A DNA stretch of 40,650 bases, taken from an uncultured Oscillospiraceae bacterium (GTDB taxonomy: Bacteria; Bacillota; Clostridia; Oscillospirales; Oscillospiraceae). Under the pieces are notes generated by a model, which had not been told where the DNA came from, did not search any database, and saw nothing but the letters and a program-made list of their open reading frames with translations. Positions 8,432 through 16,041 of this stretch are shown here, piece after piece. How positions within the stretch are numbered: the stretch's first letter is position 1; every line of letters starts with the position of its first letter. The position numbers and the translations under genes were made by a program. The DNA is taken from assembly GCA_947626495.1 (NCBI GenBank), contig CANQSJ010000021.1, positions 1 to 40,650 of the forward strand, written 5' to 3'.

Positions 8432-9289
8432 TCACCGCGCGGGCCCGTAGAAGAACAGGGCCACCGTCCCGGGTCCCACGTGGGAGCCGGTCACCGGCTC
8501 GTAGCACACGGAGAGGATGGGGCCGGTACAGCCGGCGGCCCGGAGTTTGCCGATCACCAGATCGGTGTCGGCGGGGCTGTCGCAGTGGGCCAGTCCCACC
8601 GGGGCGGTCATGTCCTGGCAGAATTCCCGGTACTTGGCCGCCAGGGTGTCCAGGCTCCGGCGGCGGCCCACGTTCATGTGCCGCAGCACGATGTGGCCCT
8701 CGCTGTCCCCGAAGAGCACCGGCTTGACGTTGAGCATGTTGCCCACCACCGCCACCGCGGTGTGCAGCCGGCCGCCCCGGCGCAGATACTCCAGATCCTC
8801 CACCGTGAAGATCTGGAACATGTGGTCGGTCAGATCCTGGGCGAAGGCGAGCACTTCCTCAAAGCCGGCGCCCCGGTCCCGCAGATCCGCCGCCTGGAGC
8901 ACCGGCAGCCCCTCGCCGAGGGACGCGGCCCGGCTGTCCACCACTGCGATCTTCCGGTCGGGATACTCCCCTGTCAGCTCCGCCGCCACGGATCTGGCCA
9001 GGCCCACCGTGCCGCTGATGCCGCTGGACATGCCGATGTAGATCAGATCGTCCCCCCGCGCCAGCACGGCGCCGAAGGCGTCCAGAAACACCGCGGGGGA
9101 GGGCATGGCGGTGCTGGTCGTCGCGCCCGCGCGCATGGCGGCGTAAAAGGCCGGTCCGTCGAAACCGTCCTTCGCCACGTCCAGGACCTTCCCGTCCACG
9201 GTGCAGTGGATGGGGATGATGCCCAGGGTATATTTTTCCACCAGCTCCTGGGGGATGTTGGCGGCCAGATCGGTGAAGATTTGCAGCAT
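8432..9289 (-). CDS. DegV family fatty-acid-binding protein
   Basis: DegV (FakB-type) proteins bind a fatty acid and present it to the kinase FakA for phosphorylation and incorporation into phospholipid. The 285 residues match the fold: N-terminal 'QIFTDLAANIP' (usually DSxxDL; here TDLAAN), the 'TSTAMPSP' loop that contacts the acyl carboxylate, 'IGMSSGISGT', 'VVDSRAASLGEG', and the C-terminal 'YLRRGGRL' followed by 'NVKPVL'. Length is typical. An AGGAGGC site fixes the start. No fakA lies in the window. It is the last gene of the minus-strand cluster from csaB, but has a possible promoter of its own and a 200-bp gap upstream. Confidence 0.93.
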   Translation of the reverse strand: MLQIFTDLAANIPQELVEKYTLGIIPIHCTVDGKVLDVAKDGFDGPAFYAAMRAGATTSTAMPSPAVFLDAFGAVLARGDDLIYIGMSSGISGTVGLARSVAAELTGEYPDRKIAVVDSRAASLGEGLPVLQAADLRDRGAGFEEVLAFAQDLTDHMFQIFTVEDLEYLRRGGRLHTAVAVVGNMLNVKPVLFGDSEGHIVLRHMNVGRRRSLDTLAAKYREFCQDMTAPVGLAHCDSPADTDLVIGKLRAAGCTGPILSVCYEPVTGSHVGPGTVALFFYGPAR

Positions 9290-9324
9290 ATTCGGCGCCT
9301 CCTGTACGGCTTGATGCTGATCCT

Positions 9325-9353
9325 ATCATAGCCGTCCGGGGCCGAAAGCACAA
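9325..9353 (-). promoter_or_regulatory. Possible promoter of degV
   Basis: -10 TATGAT (complement of 9325-9330), 17-bp spacer, weak -35 TTGTGC (complement of 9348-9353). Confidence 0.4.
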
Positions 9354-9373
9354 CCTCCATTTCCGCGCGCCGG

Positions 9374-9412
9374 CTCTCCCGCCCGGAAGAGGGGCTCTAC
9401 CGGGCGGGAGAG
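9374..9412. repeat. Perfect 13-bp inverted repeat upstream of degV
   Basis: CTCTCCCGCCCGG (9374-9386) and its exact complement (9400-9412) flank a 13-base loop. No T-run follows on either strand, so it is not a standard terminator. It may be an operator, a processing site or a weak attenuator. Confidence 0.6.
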
Positions 9413-9467
9413 AGAGCTCTCCGATTCGTAGAATCCCGGGATTTGCAAGGGGTTGCGGGACAGGAGA

Positions 9468-9491
9468 ACGGCGGACCGTTCGGTCCGCCGT
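9468..9491 (-). terminator. Hairpin overlapping the end of the 69-residue gene
   Basis: A perfect 10-bp stem (9468-9477 with 9482-9491, loop GTTC). There is no proper U-run on the minus strand (TCTCCTGT follows), so termination is uncertain. Confidence 0.45.
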
Positions 9492-9700
9492 CAGATGAGC
9501 TGTTCCGGGTCCAGTCCCACCAGGGAGTCCACATACGAGCGCATCTCCTCCCGGGAGCGGATGCGCCGGGACTTGTCCAGCACCCGCCGGCGCTGGCTCT
9601 CCGTCAGGCCGGAGAACACGTCCATGGCGTCCGGGTTCTGGGCAAGGGCCATGGCGAAGCCCGTCGGAACCCCCGGACCGTTCGTGAGATCCTCCTTCAT
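9491..9700 (-). CDS. Small conserved hypothetical protein
   Basis: The 69-residue soluble protein starts 'MKEDLTNGPGVPTGF', followed by 'AMALAQNPDAMDVFSGL' and a helical, basic second half (RRRVLDKSRRIRSREEM). The start is supported by GGCGGTGAT, one mismatch from the ideal AGGAGGTGAT. The 'GFAMALAQNPxAM..F..L' pattern is one I associate with short proteins of clostridia whose C-terminal half resembles the YdeI/OmdA-like module; that link is weak. It lies 47 bp downstream of endonuclease IV on the same strand and is probably in that operon. No function can be assigned. Confidence 0.75.
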   Translation of the reverse strand: MKEDLTNGPGVPTGFAMALAQNPDAMDVFSGLTESQRRRVLDKSRRIRSREEMRSYVDSLVGLDPEQLI

Positions 9701-9747
9701 GCTGCATCACCGCCGTTAGTCTTTCCGGCGGAGGAGGGAAGTATGTA

Positions 9748-10578
9748 TCAGCCGTGCAGCTGCCGCACCAGAGCGATCTCGGCGGCATAGCCCGCCTCGT
9801 CGTTGGGCGTCTCCAGGATGAAGGGCAGCTTTTCCAGCGCCGGGTGGGTGACGATGCGCTTTATGGCCTCCAGGGGGATCTTCCCGTCGGGGAGCTTTTC
9901 GTGCCGGTCCTTGGCCACGCCCAAGTCGTTTTTCGTGTTGTTGAGATGCACCGCCTTCAGCCGGTCCAGGCCCACGGCCTTGTCGAAGGCGGTGAGCACC
10001 CCGTCCAGGTCGCCCACGATGTCGTACCCCGCGTCCCAGATGTGGCAGGTGTCCAGACACACGCCCAGCTTTTCGGAGAGCGTCACCCGGTCCATGATGG
10101 CCCGAAGCTGCTCGAACCGGACGCCCACCTCGCTGCCCTTGCCGGCCATGGTCTCCAGAAGCACGGTGGTGGTCATCTCGGGAAAGAGGACGGCGTTGAG
10201 CGTCTCCGCGATCTTTTCGATGCCTACCTCCAGGCCCTGGCCCACGTGGCTGCCCGGGTGGAAGTTATAGTACTGCCCCGGGGTGTATTCCATGCGTTTG
10301 AGGTCGTCGGCGAAGGTGTTCAGGGCGAATTCCCGGACGTAGTCCTTCTCCGCGCAGGGGTTGAGGGTATAGGGGGCGTGGGCCACGATGCGGTCGATGT
10401 CCTTTTCCCGGCAGAAGGCCAGGAAGGCGTCCACGTCGCCCTGGTCGATGTCCTTGGCCGCGCCGCCCCGGGGGTTGCGGGTGAAAAAGGCGAAGGTGTT
10501 GCCCCCCAGGGCGTCGATGCGCTTTCCCATGGCCAGATATCCGCCGCTGGCGGAGATGTGGCATCCGATACGGAACAT
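9748..10578 (-). CDS. nfo: Endonuclease IV (AP endonuclease)
   Basis: This enzyme cleaves DNA 5' of abasic sites and removes 3' blocking groups in base-excision repair, using three zinc ions. The 276 residues match family length. All nine metal ligands are visible with the spacing of the Escherichia coli enzyme: His67 (VAHAPY), His107 (NFHPGSH), Glu142 (LLETMAG), Asp176 and His179 (CLDTCH), His211 (AVHLNN), Asp224 and His226 (KDRHEK) and Glu256 (ILETPN). The start at 10578 has AAGGAGG upstream. Only 13 bases separate it from the preceding S9 peptidase gene, so the two share a transcript. Function is not in doubt. Confidence 0.97.
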   Translation of the reverse strand: MFRIGCHISASGGYLAMGKRIDALGGNTFAFFTRNPRGGAAKDIDQGDVDAFLAFCREKDIDRIVAHAPYTLNPCAEKDYVREFALNTFADDLKRMEYTPGQYYNFHPGSHVGQGLEVGIEKIAETLNAVLFPEMTTTVLLETMAGKGSEVGVRFEQLRAIMDRVTLSEKLGVCLDTCHIWDAGYDIVGDLDGVLTAFDKAVGLDRLKAVHLNNTKNDLGVAKDRHEKLPDGKIPLEAIKRIVTHPALEKLPFILETPNDEAGYAAEIALVRQLHG

Positions 10579-10591
10579 AGAAACGTCCTCC

Positions 10592-12586
10592 TTATTTGCA
10601 GTAGCGGTCCATCCAGGCCAGGATCTCCTGCATCCGCGAGATCCGGTTCTTCGGCCGGCCGGAGCGGCTCAGCTCGTGGTTCTCTCCCCGGAACAGGCAC
10701 AGCTTCGTCTCCACGCCCGCCTTTTTCAGCGCCGTGAACATGGCCAGGCCCTCGCTCATCCAGCAGCGGAAGTCGTTGTCCGAGTGGATGAACAGGGTGG
10801 GCGTCTTGCAGTTTTTGGCGTACTGCAGCGGGGAGTGGGACCAGACCTTGGCCACGTCGGTGTCGGTGGTGGCCCGCATCTGGTTGGCGGTGAAGCGCAG
10901 ACCGATGTCGGTGGTGTATTCAAAGGTGGTCCAGTTGGCAATGGACCGCTGGCTGGCCGCGGCGGCGAACCGGTCCGTGTGGCCGATGATCCAGTTGGTC
11001 ATGAACCCGCCATAGCTGCCGCCGGTGACGCCCACCCGCGCCGGGTCCACCTCCGGGTATTTGGCCAGCATCTGGTCCAGGAACGCCATGATGTCCGCGT
11101 AGTCGATGGAGCCGTATTTGCCGGAGATGAAGCCGAACTCGTTTCCCCGGCCGTCGGAGCCCCGGGGGTTGCAGAAGAACACGAAGTACCCCGCGTTGGC
11201 CCAGACCTGCATCTCGTGGTGGAACACGTCCCCGAACACGGTCCGGGGCCCGCCGTGGATGTGGAGGATGGCGGGATAGCGCCGGCCCGGCTCCCAGTCC
11301 GCCGGCTTCATGGCCCAGCCGTGGATCTCATAGCCGTCGGCGTTGGTGAAGGCGTGGTATTCCGGCGGGCAGAAGGCGTAATCCTCCGTGTGGGAGAACC
11401 GGGTCAGCCGGGCGCCGTCGCCGTCATACAGCTCGCACAGCTGCTTTCCGTACAGCCCGCAGTACACGATCCGGCCGTCCTTCACGTCGAAGCTGTCGCA
11501 GCTGCCCGGCGGGGTGAGGTCGCCGGAGATGGCGCCGTCGCGGTCGATGGTCCGCAGGCAGGCGCTGTCGCCCACGGTGGTGATAAAATAGAATTTGTCC
11601 CCATCCGCCTTGCAGCCCCGGCTGCCGCCCAGCCGGGCGTCGGAGCCCACGGAGCCGTGGCCGATGGAGGCCTCATACCGGGCCAGCAGCGCCAGATCCC
11701 CAGTGTCTGGGTCCAGGGTGTAAAAGTCCGGGTACTGGTCCTGGCCGTAGGTCATGCCGGAGCCGTCGAAGACGGGGAGGTTCCCGTCGGTGAGGGCCAG
11801 CAGCGCCTTCCCCTGCCACAGCCCCAGCAGATACAGGTCCGCCGTGTCGGGGGCCAGCAGGCACCGGCTCTCGCCGGTGGCCGGATCGTAGCGATAGACC
11901 CCGTCGAAGCCGTCGTTGCGGTTGGACGCCGGGCTGCCGGTATAGATCAGCACGCCGTCCGCCCAATCAAAGCCGCCGCAGTTGAAATCCGGCCCGGTGA
12001 CGGGGGTGAGCAGACCGGTGTCCCGGTCGAAGATGCCCAGCCGGGAGCGCTTGCCGCTGATGATGTGGCGGCCGTTGAACCAGAAGGGGTAATCCTCCAG
12101 CACGTAATAGGCCGGGTCCCGGATGTCCTTCAGAGCCTTGTCCCGCTCGGGACCCTCCAGGCCCTCCAGGGCGTCATAGCGCTTGTCCTGGGTGTACAGG
12201 CACAGAAACCGGCTGCCCTCCATGGGCCGCAACTCGTTCACCGACTGGGGGATGGAGAAGGCGGCGGTGGCCTCCCCGCCCCGGGGTTCGATCTCATAAT
12301 AGCCGGTGACGGCCTCGCCGGCCTCGGCTTTTTTCTTCACCGCCGGGTCCCGCTGGCAGGGGAAGAGCAGCTTTCCGCCGTCGGTCCACAGGAAGCTGCG
12401 GCCGTCGCCGCCGGAGGTGAGCTGGCGGGCGCGGCCGTCCTCCCAAAGCCAGATGTCGCCCTTATAGCCGTTGTCCTCCCCTTCGGCCCGGGACAGGACG
12501 AAGGCGGTCATGGTCCCGTCCGGGGACAGGGAGGGGGCGCTGACGAACCGGAAGTCGTAGATGGTTTCGGGGGTGATCTTTTTCAT
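10592..12586 (-). CDS. S9 family serine peptidase (acylaminoacyl / prolyl oligopeptidase type)
   Basis: A cytosolic peptidase expected to release acylated or prolyl residues from short peptides. The 664 residues form an N-terminal beta-propeller of WD-like blades (from 'SAPSLSPDGTMTAFVLS') and a C-terminal alpha/beta hydrolase domain. The catalytic triad is intact: Ser524 in GGSYGGF, Asp605 in HSDNDFRC and His637 in GENHELS. The oxyanion region 'HGGP' follows 'YPAILHI'. No signal peptide. It lies 22 bases downstream of csaB and 13 upstream of nfo, so it is in the middle of that operon; no functional link to either neighbour is obvious. Confidence 0.95.
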   Translation of the reverse strand: MKKITPETIYDFRFVSAPSLSPDGTMTAFVLSRAEGEDNGYKGDIWLWEDGRARQLTSGGDGRSFLWTDGGKLLFPCQRDPAVKKKAEAGEAVTGYYEIEPRGGEATAAFSIPQSVNELRPMEGSRFLCLYTQDKRYDALEGLEGPERDKALKDIRDPAYYVLEDYPFWFNGRHIISGKRSRLGIFDRDTGLLTPVTGPDFNCGGFDWADGVLIYTGSPASNRNDGFDGVYRYDPATGESRCLLAPDTADLYLLGLWQGKALLALTDGNLPVFDGSGMTYGQDQYPDFYTLDPDTGDLALLARYEASIGHGSVGSDARLGGSRGCKADGDKFYFITTVGDSACLRTIDRDGAISGDLTPPGSCDSFDVKDGRIVYCGLYGKQLCELYDGDGARLTRFSHTEDYAFCPPEYHAFTNADGYEIHGWAMKPADWEPGRRYPAILHIHGGPRTVFGDVFHHEMQVWANAGYFVFFCNPRGSDGRGNEFGFISGKYGSIDYADIMAFLDQMLAKYPEVDPARVGVTGGSYGGFMTNWIIGHTDRFAAAASQRSIANWTTFEYTTDIGLRFTANQMRATTDTDVAKVWSHSPLQYAKNCKTPTLFIHSDNDFRCWMSEGLAMFTALKKAGVETKLCLFRGENHELSRSGRPKNRISRMQEILAWMDRYCK

Positions 12587-12608
12587 GCTGGGATGCCTCT
12601 CTCTCGCT

Positions 12609-13667
12609 TTATTCCGCCGCCAGCAGCTGGGCCGCGGCGTTCAGATTCGTGTTTTCCCTGGCCCGGAGGGTGCGCACGGCGGCGGAGATGTGCTCCGCGT
12701 CCATGTGCATGGCCAGATCCGCCAGATCCTGGAGGGCCTGCTCCGAGACGTCCTCCAGCGCCGCCATGGGCAGACCTGCCTCCCGGCAGAAGGCGTCCAC
12801 CTTGGGGTCGTAGCTGATCCCGGCGGCGGGCACGCCCCCGGTCAGGGCGAAGATCAGCCCGTGCAGGCGCATGGAGAGCGCCAGGCTCATCCGGCCCACC
12901 CGCCGCGGGTCGGCGGACACGCTCCAGGGCACGTCCGCCAGCTCCGCGCCCACGCTCTTGGCCGCCTGCCGGTCCTCGGGGGCCAGACAGATGAACACCG
13001 GCGCCAGCCGGTACCGCTCCCAGACGTAGCGGGCCGCGGCGGCGAATTCCGGCACATGAACCCAGAAGCCCGGCCAGGACCGGAGGATGAAGCCGGCCTT
13101 TCGCTCCCGCTCCCCGGCAGCGGGCGTCAGACCCAGGGCCGGGTCCGCTGCCAGCAGCATCCGGGGGGCCTTCACGCCCCATTCCGCCAGGGTGTCCAGA
13201 CTGGCCCGGTCCCGCACGGCGATCACGTCCGCGCACCGGTCCAGCGCCTGCGCCGCGGCCTGCCGGGCCTTCTCCCGACGGACGGGGCCGATCCCCGCGC
13301 CGTAGAGCATCACCCGGCAGCCCATGGCCCTGGCCGCCCGCAGCAGCAGCAGATAATACCACAGGCTCCGCCGGCTGGTCACGTCCTGGATGAGGCTGCC
13401 GCCCCCCAGGATGAACAGCTTCGACCGGCCCATGGCGGCCAGCCAGCCCGGCGCGTTCAGCCGCCCGATGCCGCCGATGCCGGCCCGGCGGCCGGTCCTG
13501 CGGCCGCCCCGGGCGACGACGGTGACGGGCATGTCCCGGTCCAGACGGCGCAGCGCCGCCGTCATGGCGGCCAGGACCGCGTCGTCCCCGGCGTTGGACA
13601 TGCCGTAGGAGCCGCATATAACCGTCCCGCGGCGCTTTTCCGGCGCGGACTTGAACCAGTTTTTCAT
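12609..13667 (-). CDS. csaB: Polysaccharide pyruvyl transferase CsaB
   Basis: CsaB adds pyruvate ketals to a secondary cell-wall polymer, which lets S-layer-homology proteins bind the wall. The 352 residues show the family signature: N-terminal 'ICGSYGMSNAGDDAVLAAM' (G-Y-x-N-x-G-D), 'LFILGGGSLIQDVTSRRSLWYY', 'GAGIGPV', 'RDRASLDTLAEWGV' and C-terminal 'MSLALSMRLHGLIFAL' with 'SYDPKV'. Length fits. AAGGAG lies just upstream of the ATG. It is the first gene of the minus-strand cluster csaB, S9 peptidase, nfo and small gene, with a good promoter. SLH proteins were not found in this window. Confidence 0.95.
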   Translation of the reverse strand: MKNWFKSAPEKRRGTVICGSYGMSNAGDDAVLAAMTAALRRLDRDMPVTVVARGGRRTGRRAGIGGIGRLNAPGWLAAMGRSKLFILGGGSLIQDVTSRRSLWYYLLLLRAARAMGCRVMLYGAGIGPVRREKARQAAAQALDRCADVIAVRDRASLDTLAEWGVKAPRMLLAADPALGLTPAAGERERKAGFILRSWPGFWVHVPEFAAAARYVWERYRLAPVFICLAPEDRQAAKSVGAELADVPWSVSADPRRVGRMSLALSMRLHGLIFALTGGVPAAGISYDPKVDAFCREAGLPMAALEDVSEQALQDLADLAMHMDAEHISAAVRTLRARENTNLNAAAQLLAAE

Positions 13668-13693
13668 GGATGCTCCTTGTGCGATCGTCAGGA

Positions 13694-13722
13694 TTGCGGT
13701 AAAATGGTTTCGGATCTATACG
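13694..13722 (+). promoter_or_regulatory. Promoter of the phosphatase-acetyltransferase operon
   Basis: TTGCGG (13694-13699), 17-bp spacer, TATACG (13717-13722). Its footprint interleaves with the leftward csaB promoter. Confidence 0.55.
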
Positions 13723-13723
13723 C

Positions 13724-13752
13724 ATTATAACGCATCTTTTGGAAAGGGACAA
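13724..13752 (-). promoter_or_regulatory. Promoter of the csaB operon
   Basis: -35 TTGTCC (complement of 13747-13752), 17-bp spacer, perfect -10 TATAAT (complement of 13724-13729). The -35 abuts the start codon of the divergent gene, so the two promoters cannot be occupied freely at once. Confidence 0.75.
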
Positions 13753-13753
13753 G

Positions 13754-14905
13754 ATGACGACGATCTATCTTATCCGCCACGCGGAGGCGGACGGCAATTT
13801 TTATCGCCGTGCCCAGGGACAGTATGACGCCAACATCACCATGCTGGGCCGCCGGCAGGTGGCGGCGCTGGCCCAGCGGTTCCGGGATGTGCCGGTGGAC
13901 GCGCTGTGGTCCAGCGACCTTGTGCGCACCCAGTCCACCGCCAGCGCCATCCTCAAATACCACCCCGGTCTCACCCTGCACACCGATCCCGCCCTGCGGG
14001 AGGTGGACATCGGAGTCTGGGAGGGGCGGCCCTGGGGCAATATCGCCCGGGAGGAGCCGGAACAGCACGGCTATTTCACCGGCGATCCCGCCCGCTGGCA
14101 CGTGGCCGGCAGCGAGGATTATGCGGCGGTCCAGGACCGGATGGAGCGGGCCCTGCTGGGCCTGGGGGACGCCTATCCCGGCAAGACGGTGGCGGTGGTG
14201 AGCCACGCCTTCGCCATCCGGGCCCTCTGCTCCCGGCTCATGGGCGTGCCCTTCGGCCGGATGCCCTTCGGGGACAACACCTCCGTCACCACCCTCACGG
14301 CGGACAACGGCGCTCTGCGGGTGGAGCAGTACGCCGACGGGTCCCATCTGGGGGCGCTGAGCACCTTCGCCCACCAGGGTCTGGCCGGGGACCATCTGGG
14401 CCGGAAGGCGGACGGGAATTTCCGGCCGATGGACCTGCCGGCGGAGGCGCCGCTGTACGCGGACTGCTACCGGCGCACCTGGCTGGCCAGCCATGGGGAT
14501 CTGGCGGGGTTCTCCCCGGAGATCTATCTGGCGTCCGCCGCCCGGCGGGCCCAGGCGGACCCCCAGTGTCTGGAGAAACTGTTCCTGGGGGAGGATTTTG
14601 CCGGGCTCATTGAACTGGACCCGGAGCGGGGCGCCAGGGACGGCGCCGGCTGGATCAGCCTCGTCTGGGTAGAGCCGTCCTTCCGGGGCCGCCGGCTGGG
14701 GGCGCAGCTCATTGGCCACGGGGCGGGCTATTTCCGCGCCCTGGGCCGGCGCGCCATCCGGCTGCACGTGTCCCGGACCAACGCCGCCGCCATCGGGTTT
14801 TATGAGACGGTGGGCTTCGTCAAGCGGGGTGTGACCGAGGGCGTGGGCGGGCCGCTGTATCTGATGGAGCTGGACATCGCCCCCCGGGTCTGGAGTCTGC
14901 CATGA
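13754..14905 (+). CDS. Fusion of histidine phosphatase and GNAT acetyltransferase
   Basis: The first half is a histidine-phosphatase (phosphoglycerate-mutase-like) domain with the RHAE motif (nucleophile His9), Arg58 in the VRTQST segment, the proton-donor Glu83 in REVDIG and the second histidine His151 in VVSHAFAIR. It probably removes phosphate from a small molecule. From about residue 225 an alpha-helical linker leads to a GNAT domain with the acetyl-CoA loop 'VEPSFRGRRLGAQLI' and the C-terminal 'NAAAIGFYETVGF'. Length is 383 residues. The ATG at 13754 is preferred over an in-frame TTG at 13739 because AAAGGGA precedes it. It overlaps the next gene by ATGA. Substrates of both halves are unknown. 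Confidence 0.92.
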   Translation: MTTIYLIRHAEADGNFYRRAQGQYDANITMLGRRQVAALAQRFRDVPVDALWSSDLVRTQSTASAILKYHPGLTLHTDPALREVDIGVWEGRPWGNIAREEPEQHGYFTGDPARWHVAGSEDYAAVQDRMERALLGLGDAYPGKTVAVVSHAFAIRALCSRLMGVPFGRMPFGDNTSVTTLTADNGALRVEQYADGSHLGALSTFAHQGLAGDHLGRKADGNFRPMDLPAEAPLYADCYRRTWLASHGDLAGFSPEIYLASAARRAQADPQCLEKLFLGEDFAGLIELDPERGARDGAGWISLVWVEPSFRGRRLGAQLIGHGAGYFRALGRRAIRLHVSRTNAAAIGFYETVGFVKRGVTEGVGGPLYLMELDIAPRVWSLP

Positions 14906-16005
14906 GGCCGAATCCGCTGCTCATGAGCGCGCCGCCGACGGTGGAGCGGCTGCACATCGGCCCCGGCCGGCGGATCGTGGCCATCTCGGACGTACACGGT
15001 CAGCTGGACTATCTGAAGGGGCTGCTGGAAAAGTGCGCCCTGCGGGACGACGATGTGATCGTATTCGTGGGGGATCTGCTGGAAAAGGGCCCCGACTCCC
15101 TGGGCACGCTGCGGTATGTGATGGAGCTGAGCCGGGAGCGGGAGGTGCACGCGGTGTGCGGCAACTGCGACTTCTGGCAGAACTTCTGCGACCTGCCCGA
15201 CGATCCGGAGCAGGACGCGTTTTACCGGCGCTATCTGGTGGGCCGCAACAAGGGCTGGGGCGACGGGATCATCGCCCAGATGCTCCGTGAGCAGGGTGTG
15301 GCCATCGTCCGGGACATGGATCTGGCCGCCGCCAAGGCCGCCGTGCGGGATCATTACGGCCCGGAGCTGGATTTTCTCCGGGCGTTGCCTCACATCATCG
15401 AGACGGAGGATTACACCTTCGTCCACGGGGGACTGGTCCCGGAGCGGGGGGCCTTCGCCTGCATGAAGCTGGACCATTACCGCACCGTGGCCAAGCCCCA
15501 CGAAAAATGGACCATTGTGGGCCACTGGCCCCTGGTGCTCTACCACGAGGACATTGTGGACGCCCGGCCCATCGTGGACGGGGATCTGCGGCTTATCAGC
15601 ATCGACGGCGGCTGTGTACTCAAGGACGACGGCCAGCTCAACGCCTTCTTCCTGCCGGACATGACCTGGGAAAGCTACGACCGGTTCCCCACGGCGCGGG
15701 TGAAGACCGCCCAGGCGGAAAATCCCCGCCACTGGTACATCCGCCACGGGGACAACGCCGTGGAGATCCTCTCGGAGGAGGGGGAGTTTCTCCGCTGCCG
15801 CCACATCCGTACCGGCTATGAGATGGACATCCCCGCCGACCACATCCTCACCCGGGAGGGGGACCGGGCCACGGTCAACGACGTGACCGACTACCGCCTG
15901 CCGCTTGAGGCGGGGGACGAGATCCGCGTGGTGCGCGTCACCAGCCGGGGGATCATGTGCAAAAAGGACGGCGTCTCCGGCTGGTACGACGGGGAGATAG
16001 AATAG
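14902..16005 (+). CDS. Metallophosphoesterase with C-terminal extension
   Basis: A calcineurin-like phosphoesterase, probably cytosolic, that hydrolyses a phosphomonoester, diester or dinucleotide. The 367 residues begin with the metal-binding motifs SDVHG (29-33), GDLLEKGP (57-64) and GNCD (87-90), then VHGGL and VGHWP. These resemble the serine/threonine phosphatase and ApaH branch. The last 100 residues (from about 'RHGDNAVEIL') are not part of the core; they read as beta strands and may be a small barrel, with 'GYEMDIPADHILTREGD'. The start overlaps the upstream phosphatase-acetyltransferase stop by four bases (ATGA), so the two are translationally coupled and probably act together. Confidence 0.92.
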   Translation: MRPNPLLMSAPPTVERLHIGPGRRIVAISDVHGQLDYLKGLLEKCALRDDDVIVFVGDLLEKGPDSLGTLRYVMELSREREVHAVCGNCDFWQNFCDLPDDPEQDAFYRRYLVGRNKGWGDGIIAQMLREQGVAIVRDMDLAAAKAAVRDHYGPELDFLRALPHIIETEDYTFVHGGLVPERGAFACMKLDHYRTVAKPHEKWTIVGHWPLVLYHEDIVDARPIVDGDLRLISIDGGCVLKDDGQLNAFFLPDMTWESYDRFPTARVKTAQAENPRHWYIRHGDNAVEILSEEGEFLRCRHIRTGYEMDIPADHILTREGDRATVNDVTDYRLPLEAGDEIRVVRVTSRGIMCKKDGVSGWYDGEIE

Positions 16006-16007
16006 AG

Positions 16008-16037
16008 AAAAACCATCGCCTCGGGGCGATGGTTTTT
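16008..16037. terminator. Bidirectional terminator between the phosphoesterase and prfC
   Basis: A perfect 13-bp stem AAAAACCATCGCC / GGCGATGGTTTTT around the UUCG-like loop TCGG (16021-16024). The A- and T-runs built into the stem let it work for both convergent genes. Confidence 0.92.
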
Positions 16038-16041
16038 CTGT

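Noticed and set aside
12583-13752. 389-codon minus-strand frame in another phase over csaB
   Set aside because: The csaB frame shows the full family signature and an AAGGAG site; this one is Arg/Gly-rich noise.
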